Positions 36,165 through 46,630 of a stretch of 64,000 bases of DNA are shown one piece after another. Both the position numbers and the translations under genes were made by a program. The notes beneath the pieces are model-generated. The model had not been told where the DNA came from and made no database searches. It saw only the letters and a program-made list of their open reading frames with translations. The DNA lies in contig JARCOQ010000002.1 of NCBI GenBank assembly GCA_029207755.1, forward strand, positions 83,788,087 to 83,852,086, written 5' to 3'. Position 1 is the first letter of the stretch. Each line of letters opens with the position of its first letter. The stretch comes from Chamaea fasciata. Taxonomy: Eukaryota; Chordata; Aves; Passeriformes; Sylviidae.

Positions 36165-36382
36165 GGGCCTGGTGCAATAGGACAAGGGTTGATTTAGATA
36201 TGAATAAGGAAGAAGATTTTTTCCACGAGGATGCTGAAATACTGGAACAGGTTTCCCAGAGTGGTCACAGATGCCCCATCCCTGGAAATATTTAAGAATA
36301 GATTGGAGGGGTCTCTGAGCAACGTGGTCTTGTTAAAAATAGTCCCTTCCAGCCCAAACTACTCTGTAATTCAATGATTTAA
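36165..36382 (+). mobile_element. CR1 LINE 3' end, short copy
   Basis: About 215 bases match the CR1 3' terminal region: a block around 'ACTGGAACAGGTTTCCCAGA' (about 36241-36260), then the stretch with 'CCATCCCTGGAAATATTTAA' (about 36276-36295), ending in degraded CTGTAATTCAATGATT-type terminal repeat units. It is 5'-truncated and has no coding content. Confidence 0.85.
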
Positions 36383-38169
36383 GGATTGTCCACAATCATC
36401 AGACTGGAATGTATATTTAACACATTTATTGTTCGACTGAAAATGCTTCTGTGTCCACAATCTTGCCCACCAGATAAGGTTCTGAACCACAGTACGAGCA
36501 GGACTTACAGGAGAAAAACAATTCACAAATTTTAAGACAGCTTTTCTAGTTTATGAAGTTGATTAGGCCACGTGGCTAGATACTAGGAGATGGTTCTACT
36601 TCTGATTTAATCAAGACACCACACAGATAAGCAGAGTTCACCAACACTACTAGTAATGATAACTTCGCATTGGCTCTATTTTTTCAATCAGAATGAGCCC
36701 TGATTCTAAAATATGTCAGAAATTCAATTTAAAGACATTAATTTTAAGAAAAACACCTTGGGAGAGCTTTAGTAAATCATCTTTTAAATCAGTACAGATT
36801 GTAACTTGGTATAAAGATTTCATCTCTTATGGTTATCTGCAGCTGAGAAGAATGTTTTATGTTTTTGTTTTCATTTGCAGGATACATCCACCCATATTTG
36901 TAAATGTATGTTGTTCAAAAGTAGACACTTTTCATTTATATGTGCATGAAAGACATTTCCATATAGCTCTTTATTTTTTTCCACACAGCTATAGCTGAAG
37001 AGTAAGCTAAAATGGCAACTAAGAGTCCATCATAATAGATATATTCTATTTTATATGGTTTTATAATTTACCAGAAATATTTGGAAGTAGACAATGCAAG
37101 TATATGAGAAAATATTCACATGATGCATGTGAATTATCAATCACACTCTTCAGAGATGGGATATTTCCATTTTCAAATAATAAAAAGTAATAGTCTGTTT
37201 TAAATAGTCTAAGTTCAGTGAAGTTGTATAGGAGAATTCAGAGAATGATGAAAAGAACAGCATAATAATTAGGTACACTATAACCCAAATTACACATTAT
37301 CTAGACTGACGAGAGCCTTAGGGATCTGAAGGCTGAATGGGAAGAAAGACTCCCACTTAGAAGTAAGGCAATAATGGAATACTAAAAAGATCATCTTCAG
37401 CACTCTCCAGGATGACACAGAAGAGATTTTACAAGCCATGCAGCATCCTCACCATCCACACTGCCTGTGGGCTGTATCTTCCAGGTGGGATGACAAACCA
37501 GCTGCTGTACCACCATACAGTCATCACTCCAGTCCCACCCTGGCTGCATCCAGCCTTTGAGAGGGCACAGAAATGCTGCTCAGCCATTTACAACCAGCAG
37601 CCAGTTTCCCAGGGGAGCTTAGACATGTACAAAAGATAGGGAAAGCATTAAGTGGCTGTGAAGGCTTATGCAAAACTTCACACCAGTCTTCAGGAAAAAT
37701 TATTCACACTGCTAACTTAGAAGTTCTTGTTATGTTTAGGAGTCATCCAGTTACAAAACAAACTATAACTGTATGTCTTAGCTGAGCAATCCCAGTGTGA
37801 ATAACAAATCAAGGATAGTTTCATAAAGTAGTTTGTGAGAAGTCTGTAGGGCAAAAAGGCTCATGTAAAAGCCCATACTGAAAAATTAAACATAATCAAC
37901 AACTTCATGAAGAAAGCAGTGCCTAACAGTAGACTACTCACATACAGAAAATAAAACTGGCTTCACTACTTTTTTTTTCTGATAAATAGCCAGTGTTTTG
38001 CTGTTCTGCTAGAGTGAGGTAGGACTGCAGCATTGCTCAAAGCTGCTACAGCTAGTTAGCTACATAAACAAACATAAAAAAATGTGGAACAGTATCAGTA
38101 TGACTACACCTAGCAGGACTAAGGAGTAGATTTCTTCCCCTCTATTTAACTCTTGTGGGGTTACATTTG
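36383..38169. other. non-coding, no recognised feature
   Basis: AT-rich apart from a slightly GC-richer patch at about 37.41-37.63 kb. A 9-bp inverted repeat with a 3-nt loop (ATTCACATG/CATGTGAAT) lies at 37114-37134. No gene or mobile element was recognised. Confidence 0.5.
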
Positions 38170-38648
38170 AATAACTGTGCTCACTTTGGGGCTCCTCACT
38201 GCAAGAAAGGTATTGGAACACTGGAGAAAAATCCAGCAGAAAACCCCAAGATGTTCAGAGGCAGTAGCACATGAGATAAAAGAAGAGGCTGAGACAGCTA
38301 TGTCTCCCTTAAAACAAGGCTCAACACAAGATTTTTAAGACTGACTGATAAGAACCAGATTCATCCTGATGCTGCACAGCAACAGGATAAGAGGCAAAGG
38401 ACTGAAGCTGGAACATGGAGAATTATAAATTATGATTAGATAAAAAAGAAGAAAAAAAAAAGAACTTTGAATGTGGCCAAATACTGGGAAAGGGGCCAGA
38501 GAGGTTGTGGATTCACAGTCTGTGGAGGTGTTGAACACCTGATGGATATTGCCCTGGGCAACCTGATCTGATTTACCTTTGAGCATAAGGTTGGACTAGA
38601 CGATTCCTGGAGTTCCCTTCCAACCTAAATTATTCCATGATTCTATGA
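38170..38648 (+). mobile_element. CR1 LINE 3' end including end of ORF2, diverged
   Basis: Begins in the C-terminal ORF2 stretch (a 'CACTTTGGGGCTCCTCA' block near 38182), followed by a very diverged middle that still shows the 'CAACAGGATAAGAGGCAAAG' block (about 38380-38399). It continues through 'CCAGAGAGGTTGTGGATTC' (about 38496-38514) and 'GGTTGGACTAGACGATTCC', and ends at TTATTCCATGATTCTATG. The divergence of the middle suggests an old insertion. A 32-base-period direct repeat of GACTTTAGGAT (38816 and 38848) lies just downstream. Confidence 0.88.
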
Positions 38649-39521
38649 CCTTAAACATATAGGGGGAAAAAAAAAAAAAAAGCTAAACATTAACATAAAG
38701 AAGTTAGTTACTCAAAAGATCAAATATTGAATCTGTTGTTGGGGAGAAGTAGACTGGGCATTACTATTTGAAGTTGTTCAGTGCGCCAAGCATGTAAAGA
38801 CAGGTGACTTTTTAGGACTTTAGGATGTGCACTAAAGACAGATTTAAGACTTTAGGATACACTAAAAATCATGAAAATGAGTAGGAATTAGTAAGACCTT
38901 TGAAAGGAGAAGAGCACAGGCTTTCCAAGGACAACGTTTTAAATGAATTGTCAATTTTGGGCCTATATTCTCCCACAAAAACAAACAATCAAGAAGTGTT
39001 TTGGTGGTATTTGAGAAATCTGCACTATAAATATGTAATTCATCTCAGCTTGTTCTATACATTGAACCCACACAGAGGACGACAAAGCCACTAAAATCAC
39101 ACAAAAAAGTTTGAGACTAGTTAATATTTTGTTCTGATTTATGTCAGCTAGACAGAAATTTATATGGGTAGCAATTTGGTCTTTATTCACAAAATGAAAA
39201 ACATAGGAGAAAACTCTGAAGTTCCTAATGTGTACATCATTTTATTCCTAAAACTTTCTGGGTAGGACAGATTGCATCAATATGCAAAAATCAGACAACT
39301 ATGACTATCAATTTGAAAACTAAGTTGAATACTGACTGCCTTAGTGAGTGAAAATAAATTACAAATTCCCATTTATTCATCCAGTAAAGTAATATTTTAC
39401 TTCATCTTTTGTAATGTGAAGGAAATGAAAATACTTTAATAACACAGTAAGGAAAGGAAATTACTAGATTATAGTTTTGTTATTAGTAACAATAAAGCCA
39501 CTACCTGTTGCTCAAAAAAGT
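38649..39521. other. non-coding, no recognised feature
   Basis: AT-rich, with an A run just after the CR1 end near 38667-38681. No gene was recognised. Confidence 0.5.
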
Positions 39522-39536
39522 AAAAAAAAAAAAAAA

Positions 39537-39578
<42 letters not shown>
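39522..39578 (+). repeat. long A tract
   Basis: 15 A, one C, then about 41 A without interruption. It lies about 100 bases upstream of a CR1 fragment. It is either an A-rich microsatellite or a retrocopy tail, and its length may be assembly-dependent. Confidence 0.9.
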
Positions 39579-39579
<1 letters not shown>

Positions 39580-39674
39580 ACAACAATTAAGGTTATTCCA
39601 AATGTCATAGTATTAAACCATAATAAAATCAATATAAAACCTGAAAAGGAAGGTCAAATAAGGTGTACACCCCC

Positions 39675-39900
39675 ATCTCTGAAAACAATGCTGGTGAACT
39701 GGTAACAACAGATGAAGAGAAGGCTGAGGAACTCAACAGAGTTTTTGCCTCGGTCTTCAATGAAAACTCCCTTTCTTGAGTGGATGGACAGCCAGATAGG
39801 GACTGGGGGAGCAAAGTGTCTCCCACTGTAAGTAAAAATCAGATTTATGATCACCAGAAGAACCTGGCTGTGCAGGGAACATGATAATATGGGACTGTGG
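39675..39900 (+). mobile_element. CR1 LINE fragment, N-terminal edge of reverse-transcriptase region
   Basis: The sequence matches the CR1 ORF2 linker between endonuclease and reverse transcriptase. One frame reads a segment like EEKAEELNRVFASVFNE (about 39712-39763), a known CR1 pattern, and then the block 'GACTGGGGGAGCAAAGTGTC' (about 39801-39820). The frame breaks soon after. The core of the reverse transcriptase expected next is missing; recognisable CR1 resumes near 40340. The two pieces are probably one insertion with a large internal deletion or replacement. Confidence 0.8.
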
Positions 39901-40340
39901 AGGACCAGGCACAAGCATGTTTTGTCTCAAACATTCTTACTGTTGTGACAGAAAAGTTGTAATTGGAAGAGAGGGTCCTGAAGAGGTGGGGCAGTGTTGT
40001 TCTCAGTCAACTTTTGATTCTGCCTGGAGACCTGTGCTCAGCATGTCCAGACTGAGTCCCACCCTCCCACTCGCCCCCTGGAGGTTTCAAAAGGGGCTGG
40101 CGGCACATGTGCCAAAACATCTAGTTTGGATAAGTGTGCACAAGATTACTCTAGAAGGAAGTAGATCTGTGCCCCTCTGCTGTCTTCTATTTTTCCACTC
40201 TTTCTTTGTCTCATTGCCTCAGACCCATTGTAGGATCTAAGGACTAATGATATTTTTTGTTCTCTTTCTTTCTTTTTTTCCTTTATTTCTTTTCTCCCTT
40301 GCTTTATCTGGGCAAAGTTCAGCTGTCATTTTCTATCCCA
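39901..40340. other. interrupted middle of the CR1 copy, origin unclear
   Basis: Where CR1 should encode the catalytic reverse-transcriptase core, about 440 bases are mostly unrecognisable. A short stretch near 40018-40035 (Ser-Ala-Trp-Arg-Pro-Val) resembles the CR1 segment just before the Gly-Val-Pro-Gln-Gly motif, so part of it may be diverged CR1. A strong pyrimidine tract fills 40243-40305. Another inserted element is possible, but no target-site duplication could be shown. Confidence 0.35.
40243..40305 (+). repeat. pyrimidine-rich tract
   Basis: About 60 bases of nearly pure T and C (CTTTCTTTC units) lie inside the interrupted CR1 copy. Confidence 0.75.
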
Positions 40341-41177
40341 TACTTCATCCTGAAGGACAGGATTTCATCCAGAGGGACCTGAATAAGCTCAAGAAGTGGG
40401 CACATGGGAAAGTCACGAGGTTTAAAAAGTCCAAGTGCAGGGTCCTACACCTGAGTCAGGACAACCACCAACATCAACACAGGCCGGGGGATGAGCAGAT
40501 GGGCTGAGAAGGAGTTGGGGGTGCTGGTGGGTGAGAGGCTGGACATGACCCAGCCATGGGCACTCCCAGTCCAGAAAGCCAAACATGTCCTGGGCTGTAC
40601 CAAATGCAGCACGGCCAGCAGGGCCAGGGAGGGGATCCTGCCCCTCTGCTCTGCTCTGCTGACACCCCACCAGGAGTGCTGCACCCAGCTCTGGGGGCCC
40701 CAGCACTGAAAGGGCACAGGCCTGTTGGAGCAAGTCCAGAGAAGAGGCACCAAGATGATCAGAGGGATGGACCACCTCTGCTATGAGGAGAGACTGAAAG
40801 AATTAGAATTGTTCAGACTGGAGAAGGCATCAGGGTGACCTAATTTTGGCCTTTAGTACCTGAAAGGAGCCCACAAGAAAGATGAAGAGAGACAATTTAC
40901 AAGAGCATCTATTGACAGTACAAGGGGGAATGGCTTCAAACTGGAAGAATGTTTAGATCAAATTACGAAGATCAATATTAGGAAGAAATTCTTTACTGTG
41001 AGGGTGATGGAACAGGCAGCTCAGAGAGATTGCAAATGCCCCATCACCAGAAGGGTTCAAGGCTAGACTGGATGGAGCTCTGATTAACCTGGTGTACTTG
41101 AATATGCCCCTGCCCATGGCATGGGAGTTGGAACTAAAGCATCTTTAAGTTCCTTTCCAACCCAAGCCATTCTATGA
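40341..41177 (+). mobile_element. CR1 LINE 3' part: C-terminal ORF2 and 3' UTR
   Basis: This is the most coding-rich CR1 piece here. It begins at the conserved IQRDLNKLKKWAHGKVTRF-like segment (about 40371-40425), continues through KCRVLHL (about 40433-40455), then in a shifted frame AEKELGVLVGERLDMTQ (about 40504-40554), LGCTKCSTASRAREGILPL and EECCTQLWGP-like residues to about 40706. After that come the 'CAGAGAAGAGGCACCAAGATG' block and the 3' UTR with 'TTCTTTACTGTGAGGGTGATG' near 40990. It ends at CCATTCTATGATATG (41168-41182) with a single terminal repeat unit. Frameshifts and stops make it non-functional. Confidence 0.92.
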
Positions 41178-43094
41178 TATGCAGATAAACAATATTTTCC
41201 TGCCTTTTTTTCCCCCATTTTTTCTGCTACAAGACAAAATAAATTCCCCAAATAGCTGCTGTTGAACTGGAAATAGTTTTGCAATTTTTACTATCAAGGG
41301 ATTATTATTTATGGGAAAATATTTTGTATTTTGAGGAATAGTCTCCTGGGCTATCACTGTGCTTTTAGCACTGCAGATGTCTCTGAATGTTTCCTCACAG
41401 CTAGTTGCTGTAAAAATAAGTATATACAGATGGAAGTACAGCAAAATGATGCAGTTACAGTACCCCAGGCACTAATATTTTATGCACTTTTTAACATTAC
41501 GTTTAAAAAATTTATGAGCATCTACTCTGCAAACCAACTCCATCTCTATTCTTGAGGGTTAAAGCGTGGCTTTACATACCACACGTATTTCAGGTGAGTC
41601 GGTTTGAGAACCTAGTGATGAAGGGAAGAAATCTATTTCCCAATTCCCAGTGATGGGGTATATCATGTTAAGCTGGAGATAGTAGATTCTGCATTAATTC
41701 CTTAAATTAAGTGCTGGAAGAACCATTGTTTCGGTAATCACTGTGATGCCTGAGGCCAGCTGGGTGATCTAAAGATCTTTCTCTCCTTTTAATCTATAAA
41801 TGTAAACATTGCTGTTTGATCGACAGTGTCCGATCAAGGCAACTATAATACATGCAGTAACCAGAATACAAAAGTAGATCAGGGAGCCAAGAGCAGTTTC
41901 CAAATATTAGTTAAAAAAATAAGAACAGGCTAAAGAAAGGCTTTCAGCATAGCAAAAAACCTCCTGTAAGTATTTTTCTTATATAAATCCCGTAATTGCC
42001 ATTAAGCCTTTCCTTATTCATAGAACCTTTCCAAAGTCTGATCAAGAAGCTATTTACACAACATTTGAAATATACAGAACCTACAGCAATGGTTTACTGG
42101 TATCTCAGAAACTGGAAGACAGAAGGGTGGTGTGAAGCTGTGCTAGGTAGATTCCAGATCCCTACTAGTACCCAACCGTTTCCTTCACCTTCACAGGATA
42201 TTTTCTAAGCTGTTGAGTGATATAGCTACAAAATGCAGAGCTGATAGCATTGGCAGAATGATTTTGAACATGCTTACCCAAACCTTAATTTAACCTTCAT
42301 TCGCAATTACGAATTGGTTGATAGCTATAATTCATCAAAGCTTCTGATGGAACACAGTTTCCAAACATTAGTAGTAGGTGATTTGCATTTAAAATTTATT
42401 GTATAATCAAGTTGCTACTATTATATTAAAGGTGTGGTGATTTATCATAACCCAATTAGCTGAAAAGCCTGGTAATATATATTCGCATCACTGTAATACA
42501 CTAAGAAAGCTCAGACTCCTACTAAGATTGTATTTAATTTATTAAAACAATGCAAAACTTCTTAAAAAATGCATGTAATGTCTGCTGACTTCTTAACACT
42601 TTTCTAGGAACATAGAAGATAAAAGTCACGTCCATGAGGAGCCTAATCTAACATCTCAGTCTTCTACATAATCTTGCCCCCAAGCATGCAATGATCATAA
42701 GACTAACTGAGAATAAAGTCTGCAGTACTCATTTTAATACTATGTCTAGTACTTGTAACAAATAGTTATTATCAAAAATACTACATATATTTATGGCAAT
42801 ATATAGTCATGTACAACTATTTAAAATAAAAAATTATAAGTATTCTGAAGTATTTTTACCTTAAATTATGCTTATCCACTTATGTGTACTGCAATAAACA
42901 GCAGTTGAGCATCCAAGTCCTTCCAAAGCCTAAATTACCAACATTTCACCAATTAAGCAAACATCTTCATGACACAATCAGATAAAAGTCCACATTGCTA
43001 AAACTGAAAAGGAAAGTGAGAAATAGGTAATGAAGTGCAAATATATACTCATTGTTTAGCCTGCTACAATATGTCAGTTGATCCTGAAGCAGAA
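41178..43094. other. non-coding, no recognised feature
   Basis: AT-rich. A 7-bp inverted repeat TTGATCG/CGATCAA with an 8-nt spacer lies at 41816-41837. No gene or mobile element was recognised. Confidence 0.5.
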
Positions 43095-43126
43095 GGTGCT
43101 GAAGCACCAATTTTCATGTGAAAATT
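43095..43126. repeat. two contiguous hairpins with 2-nt loops
   Basis: GGTGCT-GA-AGCACC (43095-43108) is followed with no gap by AATTTTCA-TG-TGAAAATT (43109-43126). Each is a perfect inverted repeat with a two-base loop, so 32 consecutive bases can fold into two abutting stems. Confidence 0.8.
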
Positions 43127-45375
43127 ATTTCCTTGGTGTCAATACCTACACAGTGAATACCAATCTCAAATGGGGTGGTAGGCAAATTGAAGAGTAGTCC
43201 CAGAGGTAATGGTGCTAAGAATCTTAGAAAAAGAAACAAATGTAAAAAGTATATCTAAAGTAACAGTATTTATGTGTGGCTTAAAAGTCACTGTAGAAAT
43301 GGTTGACAATGGGATACAATCCATTTTGTTACTTACAAAAAATTCTGTATGCATAAATAGGCTCCATTGCAATTCATAATGAATTCAAAGTAAGAAGTGA
43401 AGAGTCGATAATTTTTTAATGTTACAAAAGTACATGCAATTTGTAACTAGATATTTAATAAAAGAAATAGGAAAAAGTTGGTGAAGTAAGGCAGCAAAAG
43501 TGTTTGCTGGCACAGATGTTGCTATATCAAAGATTTGCTAACAAAAGGGAAGAGAATTTTTAATTGACGAGTTGGCATACAACTATGCTGAATAGCAGGC
43601 TCCACCATGTCACCATATAGATCCAGCAATCATCTTGAATTGCTGAAGCCACCCAAATCATAGCTAGCCAATTTTTGGGGGTAAGAAAAGACATCTTTTA
43701 GAATACAATCATCCACTTCCAGAAGAATGACTAATAATCTCTGAAGTAGGCATTCCCTTCACTCCCAATAACTTTTATGAAAGATGCAATTTATGACATT
43801 GTAATACAGAGTAGGCAATTTCATAATTTCCACGTGACAAAATATAGAGTCCATAGGACTGTTGAGCATAAAGGTAAACTAAACAAGAGCAGAGGCCCTG
43901 TTAAAAATTCTCTGGAGGTCTCGTTCATCACTGACAACGTTAAGCAGTTGGCTGATTTAGATTCAGAGCGGAAAAAGCTTTTACTCTTGAAAATCTTAAA
44001 GGGAGAGATGCAACTTTAAAAGCCAATCCAGAAATTCACCTCAGCAAAGAATTTCATCCTGGGACAAGATATTTGCTTACTCACCAGTGGCCCATAAGCC
44101 ATTAGCTGCCCCATGGAAAGCTCTTTAAGCAACTCCCTTCTTTCTCCTCTCAGCAATGAAGGCAGATATCTGTGATTGCAGTTTAGAGCACATTTGCAGT
44201 CAAAGTAGCAGTTAATCACAGATGACAGCAAAAAGCCATGATCAGTGAGAAACCACACTGAGAACAGTTTAAAATTCCCTTCAGATAAACCCCTGGCACA
44301 AGCAGGACAAAATATTATCCCAGATAAATTAGTGTCTCAAGAAGACACATTGCCAAGCATCCATGTACATCCAGTCCTCTGAAAGACATTCCATGCATCA
44401 GATTCTTCTGTGAGGTAATACCCCTTGAAAATACTGCACCAGAATGTCTGGACTAGCCTCTAGTTTAGCCATAAACTTTCTTACACAAGACAGGTAAACA
44501 TCAAAATAGTACATGGTTTGTTGGTGAAAAGAATTCAAAATAGAATGTGCAAAGGTAGGTGCTGCATAGATTATGTCACAATTTACCATGCCAGACCTGT
44601 GATGCCACCTGACTTTACCAACTAGCTTGCTGCTCCTCTCCTCCTATGGCTGACAGTGGGCCAGATGCCTGCAGAAATAATAACTTAGATCAGTGGGTAC
44701 CTTCCAGCTAAACAGGGAGAACATGAAGAAAAGGCCACTTCTGCTTCCTGAAAACAGCCAAGTGACTAGAGAAAACTGAGGGGAGGGAGAGTTGGAAAGG
44801 ACAAAGAAATCAAAGCTGATGAAAGTTATAAAAGAAAGAAAACATTGAAATACCATCAGGATACAGTAAGTGGAAGATTTAAAGCAAAAGCAAGACTAAG
44901 AACAGAGAAGGCTCTCTGAAGGTAAATTTCTCATTTGTCTTAGTCAACTCAGATATTTATGAAGTAGCTGTCCACATGTCATCTATTCACCCTAGGCTAT
45001 CCTGGGGAAAAACAGGTTCTTAAAACCATTTACACTCTGGAAGCATCTGGGTTTTTTTCCTCCTTTGAACATTCAGGGAGTATAGAGATTCCTTTTTCAG
45101 AATCTGACATCTACACTTGTGACCTTTGGGAAGGAATCAGACTCATAACTGGCTAGAATGCATATAGTGTTATTACAGAGAGGAAAAATACAGGATTATA
45201 CAAGGAACCACTTTGAATTTGGGCATAGAATTATCCAAATGTTTTTATGCTCTTAAAATTATCAAGGGAAGTTGCTGTTGTTTTTGCTAGTTTGGTTTCA
45301 GAGTGGTTTTTTGAGGAGGACATTTCATTTTCCCTGTAAGTATTTTCTTGGGGAGATAAAAATATGCAGCATATT
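43127..45375. other. non-coding, no recognised feature
   Basis: AT-rich unique-looking sequence with only short open frames. No mobile element was recognised. Confidence 0.5.
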
Positions 45376-45399
45376 TTGAGACATAATAATATGTCTCAA
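45376..45399. repeat. perfect 10-bp inverted repeat, 4-nt loop
   Basis: TTGAGACATA (45376-45385) and TATGTCTCAA (45390-45399) are exact reverse complements around ATAA. Confidence 0.85.
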
Positions 45400-45449
45400 C
45401 ATCAAGATATGTCCTAAAAGCTGTGGATACTGAAGCTAATCAGGCATTC

Positions 45450-45481
45450 TTTTTTTTTTTCTTTTTCTTTTTTTTTTTTTT
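45450..45481 (+). repeat. T-rich tract
   Basis: Eleven T, C, five T, C, then fourteen T. It could be an A-tail read on the minus strand, but no retrocopy was recognised beside it. Confidence 0.85.
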
Positions 45482-46479
45482 AGTAAACAACTAGAATAAC
45501 CTACAAGTTTTGTTTTGTCTGGATTTCAGACTGTGGTAATTGGTTTGGTCATCTCCACATTCCAAATAAGCCATTCACCTTTGCTGTATTTTTTAACCTT
45601 TTCAGCTATTTTAGTCATTTATTCTTTAGGGAATAGGGCAGCAAACTTCAAGGTAGCATTTTCTGCTATATTCAAGGTAACCTACATACTCACTGCAGCA
45701 ACCAATTGATTGTCAAGCATTTGATATACAGACACGTTTTTTTAAGGTCGTTCTACACTTACAGAGATTTAACCTTCTGCCAATTTAACAAGAGGAAAAT
45801 GGAGCAACCTTTGTCTAATAAGATGGTCTACCCTTGCAACATTTACAGTGGTAAATATTACCCTCTAGGGTCATATTTTTGTCAATATGCTGAGATCAGA
45901 ATTTTACCTCACCAAAAAAAAAAAAAAAGTTTTGTCCTTAAGTAAATTTAAAAAGGAGGTCATCCAGCCATCTGCCTTGTGAAATGGACAAACATCAGCT
46001 GGAAAACTTCAAGATATTATGGATTTCACAAGACCTCTTCCCCCCTTCCTTCCCTGTGGAGGAAAATGGAGAAAGGAATCAGTGAGAAAGTAACTTAGAT
46101 CAGTAAAGGAAAGAGATGGGAAAATATGAACATATCTACTTCGTTGCAAATGTTGTTTCTAGGAAAAAAAAAAAAAAGCAGTGAAGATTTTAAGTATGAA
46201 GGTGATGCCAAAATCATTTTTTGCTTTTATATTTTCTTTATATATTCATAGTCCTGTACACTACTGTCGTATAGTTATATAGTTCCTAGCTAACTCCAGT
46301 ACTTTTCCTCTCCTGATAGCCAGAAAGACCAAATATATTCTCCAAGCCCTGGGGGTCCAAAGCTAAATTCTCTGGGTAGAAAGAACAAGCTGCTCTCCCA
46401 AGACTGTTTTTCATAAACAGAATACAGCTAGTATCAAGTGGGAGCTCTGGAAAAGGGTTGAATCAGAAATTACCTCATC
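45482..46479. other. non-coding, no recognised feature
   Basis: AT-rich, with A runs of about 13-15 bases near 45915 and 46163. No gene was recognised. Confidence 0.5.
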
Positions 46480-46630
46480 ATCTGTGCTGCTAATTAAGCA
46501 TTTCTGTCAATTATGCTAATTTGCTAAATTTATGAAACTGTATCAGCTCTGTGTAGGTGGGCATTTTTCCGTATCTGCCCCTGGAGGCCTCCAATTAAAG
46601 ACCAGCTTTTATATTACCTCCTATACTAAT
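46480..46630. promoter_or_regulatory. candidate conserved non-coding element (motif content only)
   Basis: Contains a homeodomain core TAATTA (46491-46496), an octamer-like ATGCTAAT (46513-46520) and further TAAT/ATTA cores, followed by a complex, low-repeat stretch to about 46610. This motif density resembles developmental enhancers bound by homeodomain and POU proteins. AT-rich background makes such motifs common, so confidence is low without cross-species conservation. Confidence 0.2.

Noticed and set aside
40422..40786. Several overlapping long frames on both strands
   Set aside because: They are by-products of GC-rich CR1 sequence. Only the + strand has true CR1 coding remains, and those are broken.
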